Origin: Thiobacillus sp. UBA3361
GTDB lineage: Bacteria > Pseudomonadota > Gammaproteobacteria > Burkholderiales > Thiobacillaceae
Direction: 5' to 3'
Length of the DNA: 64,000 nucleotides
Assembly (NCBI GenBank): GCA_002360535.1
Contig: DEQR01000041.1
Location: forward strand, 8,316 to 72,315
Position numbers and translations under genes: made by a program. The notes beneath the pieces were generated by a model. The model did no database searches. It worked only from the letters and a program-made list of their open reading frames with translations, and was not told the DNA's origin. This document shows, in pieces, positions 17,923 through 27,804 of the stretch; the first letter of the stretch is position 1, and each line of letters starts with the position of its first letter.

Positions 17923-18708
17923 TTACTGAGCAGCTACACGTCTGGACTTGCGCCGAGCCGCATAGCCTACGAATCCTAGACCCGCAAGCAATAGTGCGTA
18001 ACTCTCAGGCTCAGGAACCGCAGTTACATTGATATCAGGGACAGTCAAGTCACCAGACCTCACAGCCCAGGCGAAATAGCTATTGGCCTTCGCATGCGCG
18101 TCTTGACCACCGAAGTATGTAATGAGATGCCATGCCTGGTTCGAATCAGGTTCGTATTCGGTGCCAGACCAGTAACTATATGCCTGGAGATTTTGAACCA
18201 AACCAACATCTTCCTGCCCGAACGAACTTTGATCCACGCCATTGGCCGTTCCGTTGCCGAATACACCAAAATCAGCTTGGTAGGCTCCAGTGGTAGAGAC
18301 ATATCCCTTCAATCCGAGGCTGACGTAATACATATGGCTAAGTTCGGAATTCGGGCTCGTGATATTGAATCCATAATCAGCAGTACCGTTTACCGTGGAT
18401 GCATATTGGAAAGCAATACCGTTGACGGGCACTGTCTCAGGTAACCGCCAATCGTCATAACCCAGATATTCGGCTGCATTCATGGCCTCAATCCAACTTT
18501 GGGCTGTGTCCCAGTTCATGGAACCATTGGCATTAATTCCCGATACACCGAAGGTCTCTGTTGCGGCCAGGTTGGCATTTTGCAACCAAGTCACATCGAG
18601 GATGTCATCGTAGATCAAGCCAGAACCACGGTCGAACAAGGCGGCGTGTGTGACGTTGCTTACAGCAGCGCCTGTCATCAGAGCCAGTATCAGAGTGTGG
18701 ATTCGCAT
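17923..18708 (-). CDS. PEP-CTERM sorted exported protein
   Basis: A 261-residue secreted protein. It has a signal peptide (MRIHTLILALMTGAAVSNVT), a central Trp- and Tyr-rich domain of the DUF1566-like type (LIYDDILDVTWLQNANLA, YWSGTEYEP) and a C-terminal sorting tripartite: the VPEPESYALLL motif, a hydrophobic helix and an Arg-rich end (ARRKSRR). Such tails are cut by exosortase EpsH and direct proteins to the exopolysaccharide-rich surface. ATG 18708 has AAGGAG six bases upstream. Its codon use is less G+C-biased than its neighbours, suggesting a different history. Confidence 0.88.
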   Translation of the reverse strand: MRIHTLILALMTGAAVSNVTHAALFDRGSGLIYDDILDVTWLQNANLAATETFGVSGINANGSMNWDTAQSWIEAMNAAEYLGYDDWRLPETVPVNGIAFQYASTVNGTADYGFNITSPNSELSHMYYVSLGLKGYVSTTGAYQADFGVFGNGTANGVDQSSFGQEDVGLVQNLQAYSYWSGTEYEPDSNQAWHLITYFGGQDAHAKANSYFAWAVRSGDLTVPDINVTAVPEPESYALLLAGLGFVGYAARRKSRRVAAQ

Positions 18709-19220
18709 CGTTTGCTCCTTGAATTGCCGCGTGGCCCGTCCACGCAATCACTAGTATTGTTAGCAATTACCGTGCCCGCCACAGACTCTCCATATTTCCC
18801 TTGTATATCAAGCCGTTAACGGGCCGGCCCTAATTCATGCCAAGGGCTTGCCAGCCGCGCGGCGTTGAGGAAACAACAATATTGACAACGACAAGGCAAA
18901 ACGATCGACATCCCTCTGCATCGCCCGAGCCGGATGGGCGAACTCACACCCCGCCAGCTCGGTTTCGATCTCTCTAAGGCTTGGCAAGGTCAACACCATC
19001 AGCGGTTGACACGAGGCAATCATGATATACGAGCGGGAAGTTCGATCAATTCGAGCTCGCTCATCGACTGCTTCCTTATAGCCATGAAAAATGCAGCTTG
19101 TTTCAACCGCCGGTCTGGGCGCCGGGAGAAACTTTCATTTCGGCTCGAGAAATCAACGCTCCCGCTGGCTGGGTATTCCAGGGACAGCGGGGTAATGCGA
19201 CCGGCCGATATATTCCAATT
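18709..19220. other. Gene-poor stretch between PEP-CTERM gene and TetR regulator
   Basis: Holds the promoter side of the PEP-CTERM gene and otherwise no convincing gene. A minus-strand open frame at 18835-19023 has protein-like composition (CEFAHPARAMQRDVDRFALS) but no recognised family, no ribosome site and no neighbours, and is probably a decayed fragment or chance. Confidence 0.45.
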
Positions 19221-19847
19221 TTACTTCCGACCTTCCGCCCTCAGTCCCGCGCAAAATTCCTCCACCAGCCCCGCACCCATTCCCGCCAGATCGAAGCCGT
19301 CCGGGTCCAGCAGCCATGTGTCGATGAGCCCACTGACCAGGGCGTAGAGGCCGATGGCCCGCCGATCCACGTCCAGATCCGCTGGCAGCTGGCCCTTTTC
19401 CACAGCATGGCGGAGATTGCCGCCGATGGCGGCCAGACAGGCACGGCGGCTTTCCCGCTGGCGGGCCAGCATGGCGGCCATTTCGCCCACGTACTCGCAC
19501 TTGAAGGCGAATATTTCGAATACACGCCGCGTGCGGGCATCCTCCGCGGCCTGGCGCAGGACCGCCACCGCCGTCTCGCGCAGGGCGCGCAGGGGATCGT
19601 CCAGGTTGGTATCGGCGATGACCTGGTTCATCGCCTCCAAGGGCAGATGCACCCGGTCGTTGATGGCCTGCAACAGGGCCGCCTTGTTCTCGAAATGCCA
19701 GTAGATGGCGCCGCGGGTAACCCCGGCGGCGGCAGCAATGTCGGCCAGGGTGGTGTGTCCCACGCCTTTGTCCCGGAACACCAATTCGGCGCTGTCCAGA
19801 ATCAGGTTGCGAGTCTCCAGGGCTTCTTCCTTGGTGCGTCTGACCAT
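19221..19847 (-). CDS. TetR/AcrR-family repressor of the adjacent RND pump
   Basis: A 208-residue TetR-family regulator. The N-terminal helix-turn-helix (TLADIAAAAGVTRGAIYWHFENK) is the AcrR/TtgR/MtrR form, and the C-terminal ligand-binding domain follows the AcrR length. It is divergent from the efflux operon; the 121-base gap has a perfect inverted repeat inside the pump promoter. It should repress the pump until a hydrophobic drug or solvent binds. Confidence 0.88.
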   Translation of the reverse strand: MVRRTKEEALETRNLILDSAELVFRDKGVGHTTLADIAAAAGVTRGAIYWHFENKAALLQAINDRVHLPLEAMNQVIADTNLDDPLRALRETAVAVLRQAAEDARTRRVFEIFAFKCEYVGEMAAMLARQRESRRACLAAIGGNLRHAVEKGQLPADLDVDRRAIGLYALVSGLIDTWLLDPDGFDLAGMGAGLVEEFCAGLRAEGRK

Positions 19848-19896
19848 GATGGTGTATGGGGTCTTCGTCCTGTAGCAATCCTAAGGCATGATCCAG

Positions 19897-19926
19897 TTTA
19901 CATACATACATGATGGTATGTATATT
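19897..19926 (+). promoter_or_regulatory. RND operon promoter with embedded TetR operator
   Basis: A -35 box TTTACA (19897-19902) and -10 box TATATT (19921-19926) lie 18 bases apart. The spacer and -10 carry an inverted repeat TACATAC-6-GTATGTA (19903-19922), the sequence style recognised by AcrR/TtgR-type repressors. Binding would block RNA polymerase directly. Confidence 0.7.
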
Positions 19927-19968
19927 TCACGCTGCTCAATCCAAGCCGTTGACCCGGAGGTTTTCGTG

Positions 19969-21177
19969 ATGCGCACCGCCCTCTCCGCCCTGCTGTTGAC
20001 CCTGTTCCTGTCTGGCTGCGGCGAGGGCGAGCAGAAGCCGGCGGGCCCATCCGGGGGAGGCATGCCGCCCCCCCATGTGAGCGTAGTTCAAGTGCAGCCT
20101 CAGCTGGTGTCATTGACTCTGGAATACACCGGCCAAACCGCCGGCTACCGGGACGCGGAGGTGCGGGCGCGCGTGAGCGGCATCCTGCTGAAGCGGCTGT
20201 ACCAGGAAGGGAGTCTGGTGCGTGCCGGCCAACCCATGTTCCAGATCGATCCGGCCCCCTTCAAGGCGGCCCTGGATCAAGCCGAGGCGGCCAGGGCGGT
20301 GGCCGAGGCGAGATTGGCGCAATCACAGGCGGACCTGCTGCGGTTGCGCAAGGATGCCACCCGCCTCAAGCCCCTGTTCGAGGGCAAGGCCGTCAGCCAG
20401 AAGGAGTACGACGACGCGGTCTCCGGTGAACAGGCTGCCCAGGCGGCGGTGCAGGCTGCCCAGGCGGAGATCCAGGCGGCCCGGGCGCGGATCGCGAGCG
20501 CCCGGTTGGACTTGGGCTACACCCAGGTGGAAGCCCCGATCTCCGGCCTGACCGGGCGGGCGCTGAAGTCGGAAGGCAGCCTGCTATCGGCCGGTGATGC
20601 GACCCTGCTCACCACTGTCACACAGATCGAACCGCTCTACGTGCTGTTCGGTATCCCCGACGGGGAGCAACTCAAGCTGGAACGTGCGGCAGCGGCGGGC
20701 CGTGTGAGTCTGCCCAAGGACGGCCGCTACCGGGTTCGTGTGAAGCTGGCGGATGGCAGCGTCCTTGCCCAGGCGGGCCGGATGACCTTCAGCGACAACC
20801 GAGTGAATGCCCAGACCGGTACCGTGGAGGGACGCGCCGAGTTGCCCAACCCGGGCGGCAAGCTGCTGCCCGGCCAGTTCGTGCGCGTGCTGCTGGACGG
20901 CGCCGAGCGCCCGGCCGCCATGCTGGTGCCCCAGCGGGCGGTCATGGAGGGCCCCCAGGGCAAGTTCGTCTATGTGGTCAACGGCAAGTCCACGGCCGAA
21001 CCGCGGCCGGTGAAGGTGGGCGACTGGGTGGGCGAGCAATGGGTCATCGAAGAGGGGTTACAGCCTGGCGACCGGGTGATCGTCGATGGCGCCCTGAAGG
21101 TGATGCCGGGGGCGCCGGTGCAGGTGGCACCGCCGGCCAGCGGCCCGGATGCGGCGCAGCCGAAGCCGGGCCGCTAG
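19969..21177 (+). CDS. RND efflux periplasmic adaptor (membrane fusion) lipoprotein
   Basis: A 402-residue adaptor of the AcrA/MexA/TtgA group. A lipoprotein signal ends at SGC near residue 16. Then come the barrel-sandwich lipoyl halves (VRARVSGILLKRLYQEGSLV and VEAPISGLTGRA) flanking an Ala/Gln-rich helical hairpin, the beta-barrel and the membrane-proximal domain. ATG 19969 has GGAGG eight bases upstream. It links the inner-membrane pump to the outer-membrane channel encoded next. Confidence 0.92.
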   Translation: MRTALSALLLTLFLSGCGEGEQKPAGPSGGGMPPPHVSVVQVQPQLVSLTLEYTGQTAGYRDAEVRARVSGILLKRLYQEGSLVRAGQPMFQIDPAPFKAALDQAEAARAVAEARLAQSQADLLRLRKDATRLKPLFEGKAVSQKEYDDAVSGEQAAQAAVQAAQAEIQAARARIASARLDLGYTQVEAPISGLTGRALKSEGSLLSAGDATLLTTVTQIEPLYVLFGIPDGEQLKLERAAAAGRVSLPKDGRYRVRVKLADGSVLAQAGRMTFSDNRVNAQTGTVEGRAELPNPGGKLLPGQFVRVLLDGAERPAAMLVPQRAVMEGPQGKFVYVVNGKSTAEPRPVKVGDWVGEQWVIEEGLQPGDRVIVDGALKVMPGAPVQVAPPASGPDAAQPKPGR

Positions 21178-21244
21178 GCCCAGACCCATGCCCCGGATAG
21201 CACTGCCTTCCGTCCGGGCCATACCTCAACGAGGAACCTGAACG

Positions 21245-24200
21245 ATGTTCTCCCGCTTCTTCATCGACCGTCCCATCTTCGCGGCGGTCATCTCCATCTT
21301 CATCGTCCTGGCCGGCCTGGCGGCCCTGCGCCAGTTGCCTGTGGCCCAGTATCCGGAGATCGCGCCGCCGGTGGTCACCGTCACCGCCGTCTATCCGGGC
21401 GCCTCCGCCGAGGTGCTCAACGAGACCGTGGCCTCGCCCCTGGAGGACCAGATCAACGGCGTGGAGAACATGATTTACATGTCCTCCACCAGTTCCTCCA
21501 ACGGCACGGTGAGCATCAACGTCAGCTTCGAGATCGGCACCGACGTCGATCAGGCAGCGGTGAACGTGAACAACCGGGTCAAGCTGGCGGAGCCGCGCCT
21601 GCCGCAGGAGGTTCGGCGCATGGGCGTGTCGGTACGCAAGTCCTCCTCCAGCTTCCTGCAGGTGGTCACCTTGCAGTCGCCCACCGACCGTTTCGGCCTG
21701 CTGGACATCAGCAACTACGCCACCATCCACGTGGCCGACCGGCTCAAGCGCATCCCCGGCGTGGCCGACGTGATGGTGTTCGGCGCCCGGGACTACGCCA
21801 TGCGCATCTGGCTCAACCTGCCCCGCCTGGCCCAGCTGAAGCTGTCGCCCAGCGAGGTGATCGCGGCGGTGCAGGAGCAGAACGCCCAGTTCGCCACCGG
21901 CAAGGTAGGGCAGGAGCCCATCGCCCAGGGCCAGGAGCTAACCTACACCATCACCACCCAGGGCCGCCTGAAGGAGCCCCGCGAGTTCGAGCGGATCATC
22001 CTGCGCGCCAACCCGGACGGCTCGCTGTTGCGCCTGAAGGACGTGGCGCGGGTTGAACTGGCGGCCAAGGAATACGACTTCGTCGGCAAGGTGAACGGCA
22101 AGCCGGTGCAGCCCATCGGCATCTTCCTCATGTCTGGCGCCAACGCCCTGGACACGGCGGCGGCGGTGAAGGCCACCATGCAGGAACTGTCGGCCAAGTT
22201 CCCCGCCGGCCTGGAGTATGGCGTGCCCTACGACACCACCCGCTTCGTGGAGATCTCCATCCGCGAGGTAGTGAAGACCCTGGCCGAGGCCATGCTTCTG
22301 GTGCTGCTGGTGGTGTACGTGTTCCTGCAGAACTGGCGCGCGGCGCTGATCCCCTTCCTGGCGGTGCCCGTGTCCCTGATCGGCACCTTCGCCGGCATGT
22401 GGCTGCTGGGCTACTCCATCAACACCCTGACCCTGTTCGGCATGGTGCTGGCCATCGGCATCGTCGTCGATGACGCCATCGTCGTGCTGGAGAACGTGGA
22501 GCGCCATCTGGCTGAGCTGGGCCGCACCCCGCGAGAGGCGGCCTACATGGCCATGTCCGAGGTCACCAGCCCCATCGTCGCCATCGTCCTGGTGCTGTCG
22601 GCGGTGTTCATCCCGGTGGCCTTCATCGGCGGCCTGGCCGGCGAGCTGTACCGCCAGTTCGCCATCACCATCGCCATCGCCGTGACCATCTCCGGCGTGG
22701 TCGCCCTGACCCTGACGCCGGCCCTGTGCGCCCTGATCCTGCGCCAGGAGCACAAGGCAGAGCACGGTTTCTTCAAGTGGTTCAACGTCTGGTTCAACCG
22801 CATGACCCGGCACTACACCGCCGGTGTGCGTTTCATGATGCGCCGCGCCCTGCTGGGCCTGGCCCTGTTCGCGGCCATGATCGGCCTGACCTGGTGGCTG
22901 GGCAAGGTCATCCCGAGCAGCTTCGTGCCGCCTGAAGACCAGGGCTACTACGTCACCGCCGTGATCATGCCCGACGGGGCGTCGCTGCAACGCACCGAGC
23001 AGGTGATGGACCGGGTGGAACGGATTGCCCTCTCCAACCCCCACGTGAAGGACACGGTTACCCTGACCGGCTTCGACCTCATCTCCAACGGCAACCGCAC
23101 CTCGGCCGGCACCATGTTCGTCACCCTCAAGGACTGGGACGAACGGCCCCTGCACGTGGACGCCCTTATCGGCGATCTGTTCATGAAGGCCATGAGCATC
23201 AAGGAGGCCATCGTCTTCGCCTTCAACCCGCCGGCCATCATGGGCCTGGGCGAGACGGGCGGCTTCGAGTTCTACATCCAGAACAAGGGAGAGGGGGGCG
23301 CCAAGCGCCTGGCCGAGGTGACCCAGCAGTTCATGGCCACCGCCGCCCAGGAGAAGGGCCTGACGCCCCTGCAGACCCTGTTCCGGGCCAACGTGCCGCA
23401 GCTCTATGTCGATCTGGACCGGGAGAAGGCCAAGAGCCTGGGGGTCGATGTCACCCAGGTCTATGACGCCCTCTCGGCCACCCTGGGCAGCTACTACGTG
23501 AACGACTTCAACAAGTACGGGCGCACCTGGACGGTATGGATGTCGGCCGAGCCGCAGTTCCGCGCCAAGCCGGAGGACATCGGTGGGGTCTATGTGAAGG
23601 GCCACTCCGGGGAGATGGTGCCCCTGTCCGCCCTGGCAAGGGTCAGCCACACCAGTGGCCCGGAACTGGTGGAGCGCTTCAACAACGCCCCGGCCGCCAA
23701 GATGCTGGGCGGCGCCGCGCCAGGCTTCAGCTCCGGCCAGGCCATCGCCCTCATGGAACAGCTCGCGGAAAAGCACCTGCCGGCCGACTTCGGCTACGAC
23801 TGGGGCGGCGCCTCCTACCAGGAGAAAAGGACAGGCGGCGCCTCCAACCTGGCCCTGGGCCTGGGCATCGTCATGGTCTTCCTCATCCTGGCCGCCCAGT
23901 ACAGCCGCTGGTCCCTGCCCCTGTCGGTACTGCTGGCCCTACCCTTCGGCCTGTTCGGCGCCCTGGCGGCGATCTTCCTGCGCGGGCTGCCCAACGACGT
24001 CTATTTCCAGGTCGGTCTGGTCACCCTGGTGGGACTGGCGGCCAAGAACGCCATCCTGATCGTGGAATTCGCGCTGCACAAGAAAGAGAACGGCATGGGC
24101 ACTTTCGCCGCGGCCGCCGAAGCCGCGCGCCTGCGGTTCCGGCCCATTCTCATGACCTCCCTGGCCTTCATCTTCGGCGTCCTGCCCTTGGCCATCTCCA

Positions 24201-24382
24201 CCGGCGCCGGTTCGGCGGCCCGGCATGCCATCGGCACGGGCGTGATCGGCGGCATGCTGGCCGCTACCTTCCTGGCCATTTTCTTCGTGCCGCTGTTCTT
24301 CAAACTGCTGACGGACCGGCGGCTGCGGGTGAAGGACCCGCCCGGCGAACACGATGCCGACAAGGAGCACGGCAATGCGTAA
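21245..24382 (+). CDS. RND multidrug efflux pump, inner-membrane subunit (AcrB/MexB/TtgB type)
   Basis: A 1045-residue HAE1-type proton antiporter. It begins MFSRFFIDRPIFAAVISIF as these pumps do; helix 4 contains GIVVDDAIVVLENVER with the paired Asp residues of the proton relay. Long periplasmic loops follow helices 1 and 7, and the C-terminal half repeats the layout (GLAAKNAILIVEFA in helix 10 supplies the relay Lys). Expected substrates are hydrophobic drugs, dyes or solvents. It overlaps the outer-membrane gene by eight bases. Confidence 0.95.
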   Translation: MFSRFFIDRPIFAAVISIFIVLAGLAALRQLPVAQYPEIAPPVVTVTAVYPGASAEVLNETVASPLEDQINGVENMIYMSSTSSSNGTVSINVSFEIGTDVDQAAVNVNNRVKLAEPRLPQEVRRMGVSVRKSSSSFLQVVTLQSPTDRFGLLDISNYATIHVADRLKRIPGVADVMVFGARDYAMRIWLNLPRLAQLKLSPSEVIAAVQEQNAQFATGKVGQEPIAQGQELTYTITTQGRLKEPREFERIILRANPDGSLLRLKDVARVELAAKEYDFVGKVNGKPVQPIGIFLMSGANALDTAAAVKATMQELSAKFPAGLEYGVPYDTTRFVEISIREVVKTLAEAMLLVLLVVYVFLQNWRAALIPFLAVPVSLIGTFAGMWLLGYSINTLTLFGMVLAIGIVVDDAIVVLENVERHLAELGRTPREAAYMAMSEVTSPIVAIVLVLSAVFIPVAFIGGLAGELYRQFAITIAIAVTISGVVALTLTPALCALILRQEHKAEHGFFKWFNVWFNRMTRHYTAGVRFMMRRALLGLALFAAMIGLTWWLGKVIPSSFVPPEDQGYYVTAVIMPDGASLQRTEQVMDRVERIALSNPHVKDTVTLTGFDLISNGNRTSAGTMFVTLKDWDERPLHVDALIGDLFMKAMSIKEAIVFAFNPPAIMGLGETGGFEFYIQNKGEGGAKRLAEVTQQFMATAAQEKGLTPLQTLFRANVPQLYVDLDREKAKSLGVDVTQVYDALSATLGSYYVNDFNKYGRTWTVWMSAEPQFRAKPEDIGGVYVKGHSGEMVPLSALARVSHTSGPELVERFNNAPAAKMLGGAAPGFSSGQAIALMEQLAEKHLPADFGYDWGGASYQEKRTGGASNLALGLGIVMVFLILAAQYSRWSLPLSVLLALPFGLFGALAAIFLRGLPNDVYFQVGLVTLVGLAAKNAILIVEFALHKKENGMGTFAAAAEAARLRFRPILMTSLAFIFGVLPLAISTGAGSAARHAIGTGVIGGMLAATFLAIFFVPLFFKLLTDRRLRVKDPPGEHDADKEHGNA

Positions 24383-25829
24383 CTCCAGCGTGACCCTGCT
24401 TTCCGCCCTTCTCCTCGCAGGCTGCGTGGCGCTACCCCAGACCCGCGAGGCCGACCTGCCCCTGCCCGCCGCCTGGCCGGACGCTCCTCCCCTTCAGGCC
24501 GGGGAGAAAGGGGCGCCGCTCGCGCATGAGTGGTGGAAGCTGTTTCGGGACCCCGCCCTGGACACCCTGATGGACGAGGCCCTGGCCCACAACGCCGACC
24601 TGAAGCTGGCCGCGGCCCGTATCCTGGAGGCCCGCGCAGGCCTGGGTGCAACCCGTGCCGAGCAGTATCCCAGCGCTCAACTGAGTACTGAGGCCAGCCG
24701 TTCGCGGAGTACGGAAAGAGGCCAGATGACCCTTCCCAACAACCCCGCGAGCAACTTCAACCTCAGCCTGCAAGCCGCCTACGAACTGGACCTGTGGGGA
24801 CGCTACGCCCGCGCCACCGAGGCCGCCCGCGCCGACCTGCTGGCCAGCCGGTACGGCCGTGAGGTAGCGCGCCTGAGCCTGACCCACGACGTGGCCGCCG
24901 CCTGGTTCGGTCTCACCGCCGTGGCCGCCCAGACCGGGCTGGCACAGGATACCCTGGCCAACCGGGAAGAAGCCCTGGCCCTGCAACGCCTGCGGGTTTC
25001 CGGAGGTGTGTCGTCGGAGTACGAACTGCAACAGGCGGAGGCGGAACTGGCTGCCACCCGCGCCGACCTGGCCCGTCTGGAACAGGCCCGCCGGCAGACC
25101 GAACTGGCCCTGGCCGTGCTCCTGGGCCGCTCTCCCAAGGCTCTGGTGGAAGACAGCATCGGTGCCGGCAAACCCCCGGTCGAACCGGCCCCGCCCCCCG
25201 CGGTGCCCGCCGGCCTGCCGTCCGAACTGCTGCGACACCGGCCCGACCTGCAACAGGCCGAGGCCCAGCTGGCCGCCGCCCAGGCACGCATCGCCGAGGC
25301 CCGCGCGGCGATCTATCCCGACCTGAGCCTGACCGCCTACCTCGGCTCGGAAAGCAAGGCCCTCTCCGACCTGTTCTCCGGCCCCGCCACCATCTGGGGG
25401 CTGACCGCCGGACTGGTTCAAACGGTGTTCAACGCCGGCCGCACCGAGGCGGTGGTGCAAGGCCGCGCCGCCCGGCAAGAACAGTTGCTGATCCAGTACG
25501 AGCAGGCAGTGCGCCAAGCCTTCCGCGAGGTGCTCGACGCCTTGGTGGCACAACGCCAGGCGGCCGAGATCGACGCCGCCGAGGCACGCCGCGCCGAGGC
25601 CCTGACGCGAGCCGCCGAACTGGCTGACTTACGCTACCGCAACGGGGTCGCGGGTTATCTGGAAGTGCTGGACGCGCGCCGCAACCAGTACCAGGCCCGG
25701 CAGGCCGTCATCGACGCCCGCCGCGCCCGCCTGACGGCGGTGGCGGGACTCAGCAAGGCCCTGGGTGGGGGATGGGACGGGACGCCGGAGGAAGAAACCG
25801 CCCCCGCCGTGGCGGTAAAGACGCCCTGA
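24375..25829 (+). CDS. RND efflux outer-membrane lipoprotein (OprM/NodT family)
   Basis: A 484-residue TolC-type channel. The lipobox LLAGC sits at residues 11-15, and two homologous outer-membrane efflux repeats follow, with coiled-coil segments rich in Ala, Glu and Arg. ATG 24375 lies inside the last codons of the pump gene, so translation is coupled. It completes the tripartite pump with the two upstream genes. Confidence 0.93.
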   Translation: MRNSSVTLLSALLLAGCVALPQTREADLPLPAAWPDAPPLQAGEKGAPLAHEWWKLFRDPALDTLMDEALAHNADLKLAAARILEARAGLGATRAEQYPSAQLSTEASRSRSTERGQMTLPNNPASNFNLSLQAAYELDLWGRYARATEAARADLLASRYGREVARLSLTHDVAAAWFGLTAVAAQTGLAQDTLANREEALALQRLRVSGGVSSEYELQQAEAELAATRADLARLEQARRQTELALAVLLGRSPKALVEDSIGAGKPPVEPAPPPAVPAGLPSELLRHRPDLQQAEAQLAAAQARIAEARAAIYPDLSLTAYLGSESKALSDLFSGPATIWGLTAGLVQTVFNAGRTEAVVQGRAARQEQLLIQYEQAVRQAFREVLDALVAQRQAAEIDAAEARRAEALTRAAELADLRYRNGVAGYLEVLDARRNQYQARQAVIDARRARLTAVAGLSKALGGGWDGTPEEETAPAVAVKTP

Positions 25830-25876
25830 ACGGACGCCCACACGAGTCGCCCCTCCGGGCCGACGCTCAACCCCGC

Positions 25877-27220
25877 TTACGCAAAGGCATCCTTCAACAC
25901 GTTGCGCAGCCAGCCGTCGGCATATTCCGCCTCCAGCCTGCGGAAGATGCGCGGCACCGGCTTGGGTGCCTCCCGCGTGCCAAAGGTCACCGGCGAGATG
26001 CCGCTGCCGTCCTTGATATAGACCCACTGCCCGTTCTGCACGCGGTACAGGTGCACCACCGAGAAGCCCCAGTCGTGGGCCACCACGCTGTAGCAGGTGT
26101 TGGTGTAGAGCGGCACCGGCGGGGGCAGGCCGTTGAACTTGGCGGCCAATGACGCCACCACCACCTTGGCGTGGGTGATGGCCATGTGGGCGGACTTGGG
26201 GAAGGCGTTGTTGGTGGCCAGCTCGCCGCCCACGCAGGCGTCGCCGATCACATAGACGTCCTTCAGCTTCACGGACTCCATGTTCTCAGGCTTCACCTCG
26301 CACCACTTATCCTTGAAGGTGGCCAGGCCCAAGTCCTTGGCCACCTTGCCGGCGTGGTGCGGCGGGATGATGTTGACCACGTCGCCCTTGTGCTCGCCGA
26401 AGCCGGTGTAGCAGGTCAGGGCATTCGGATCGACCCTTTCCACCTTACCGTCGTTGGCCCCGGACACCCACTCGATCATCCCCCCCTCTCCATAGCCGTA
26501 GAGCTCCTTCCAGGCCTGCTCGAACAGGGGTTTCTTGGAGAAGGAATCGTTGGCGTCCAGGATGACGACCTTGGACTTGCCCTTGCCGTGATGCTTGCAG
26601 TACAGCGCCACCTGGGCGGCCCGCTCGTAGGGGCCGGGCGGACAGCGGAACGGGCCGGGCGGCACGACGATGAGGAAACGGCCGCCGTCCGGCATGGCTT
26701 CCAGCTGTTTCTTCAGCAGCAAGGTCTGGGGGCCGGCCTTCCAGGCGTGCGGCAGACGCGACTCCGAGAGGTCCTTGGTGAGCCCCTGCACGGCGCCATA
26801 GTTGAAATCGACGCCCGGCGACAGGATCAGGGCGTCGTAGGAGAAGGACTTGCCGCCCGCCGTGGCCACCGTCTTCTTGACCGGGTCGATGGCGGTAACC
26901 TCGTCATGCACCACATTGACGCCATGTCGGGCCAGGCCTTTGTAGCCCACCTGCAGGGTCTTGATATCGCGCTCGCCGGAGATGACCTCGTTGGACAGGG
27001 GGCAGGAGGTATAGAGCCGGTCGCGCTCGATGAGCGTGACATCGACACCCCGGTCCAGCAGTTTCATGTATTTCGCGGCGGTGGCCCCGCCGTAGCCACC
27101 ACCCACCACCACCACCCTGGCCTTGGGCTTGGCGGCATGGGCGTTGGGGATGCTCAGGACGGAGGCGCCGGAGGCGGCGGCGACGACCTTCAGAAAGTCG
27201 CGACGATGGATTGCGTTCAT
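25877..27220 (-). CDS. fccB: Flavocytochrome c sulfide dehydrogenase, flavoprotein subunit
   Basis: A 447-residue FAD protein exported by a Tat-type signal (HRRDFLKVVAAA at residues 5-16). VVVVGGGYGGATAAKYMK binds FAD. The Cys of TSCPLSNEV corresponds to the covalent FAD attachment site of characterised FccB, and Cys in FRCPPGPYERA and TNTCYS correspond to the redox-active pair. It oxidises sulfide to sulfur in the periplasm and passes electrons to FccA. It starts 14 bases after the fccA stop with GAGGAGGG upstream. Confidence 0.92.
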   Translation of the reverse strand: MNAIHRRDFLKVVAAASGASVLSIPNAHAAKPKARVVVVGGGYGGATAAKYMKLLDRGVDVTLIERDRLYTSCPLSNEVISGERDIKTLQVGYKGLARHGVNVVHDEVTAIDPVKKTVATAGGKSFSYDALILSPGVDFNYGAVQGLTKDLSESRLPHAWKAGPQTLLLKKQLEAMPDGGRFLIVVPPGPFRCPPGPYERAAQVALYCKHHGKGKSKVVILDANDSFSKKPLFEQAWKELYGYGEGGMIEWVSGANDGKVERVDPNALTCYTGFGEHKGDVVNIIPPHHAGKVAKDLGLATFKDKWCEVKPENMESVKLKDVYVIGDACVGGELATNNAFPKSAHMAITHAKVVVASLAAKFNGLPPPVPLYTNTCYSVVAHDWGFSVVHLYRVQNGQWVYIKDGSGISPVTFGTREAPKPVPRIFRRLEAEYADGWLRNVLKDAFA

Positions 27221-27234
27221 GGCCGTTTCCCTCC

Positions 27235-27804
27235 TCACTTGCGCTGCGCGCCGTAGTAATCGGACACCGCGTCTATCTCGCCGCCGTTGAGCTTGCGCAC
27301 GATCTTGTTCATTTTCCGATGCGGCATCTCGAACGCCCCGTCGCGGTATTTTTCCAGTTCCAGAGCCATGTATCTGGCCGCCTGGCCGTTTATCTTCGGC
27401 GCGTCGATGTCCGGATCACTGCCAGTGGCGCCATGGCAATCCTCGCAGTTCTCGAAGATCACCTGCTTGCCCTTGGCCATGGCCGCCGCACTGGCCCTCT
27501 GCGGCAGCGGCACCCAGCGCTTCTTGGAGAAATAGACCGCCAGGGCATTGATCTCATCGTCGGTCAGTCCCTTGACGATGCGGTTCATGGTGGCGGCGTC
27601 GCGCTTGTCGTACTTCCACTCCTTCATGATCTTGCTCAGGTAAGCGCTGGGCAAGCCGCCTATGGAAGGCATGGAACCGCCGGCGCTGACGCCGCTGACG
27701 CCATGGCAGTTGTTGCAGGTGCGGGCCAGGATTTCGATGTCGCCCACCGCCATTGCCGAACCCGTCACCCCGCATAGGGCCACGGCCAGTAATCCCTTGC
27801 GCAT
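27235..27804 (-). CDS. fccA: Flavocytochrome c sulfide dehydrogenase, two-haem cytochrome subunit
   Basis: A 189-residue periplasmic cytochrome with a signal peptide (MRKGLLAVALCGVTGSAMA) and two class I domains, haem sites CNNCHG near residue 30 and CEDCHG near residue 121. Each domain has a downstream Met candidate ligand. AAGGAGGAG precedes ATG 27804. It accepts electrons from FccB and hands them to soluble cytochrome c. The promoter lies in a 360-base gap shared with the divergent multihaem cytochrome. Confidence 0.9.
   Translation of the reverse strand: MRKGLLAVALCGVTGSAMAVGDIEILARTCNNCHGVSGVSAGGSMPSIGGLPSAYLSKIMKEWKYDKRDAATMNRIVKGLTDDEINALAVYFSKKRWVPLPQRASAAAMAKGKQVIFENCEDCHGATGSDPDIDAPKINGQAARYMALELEKYRDGAFEMPHRKMNKIVRKLNGGEIDAVSDYYGAQRK

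Noticed and set aside
18835..19023. Possible 62-residue gene between the PEP-CTERM and TetR genes
   Set aside because: Protein-like stretch but no start context or known family; kept only as a note in the gap entry.
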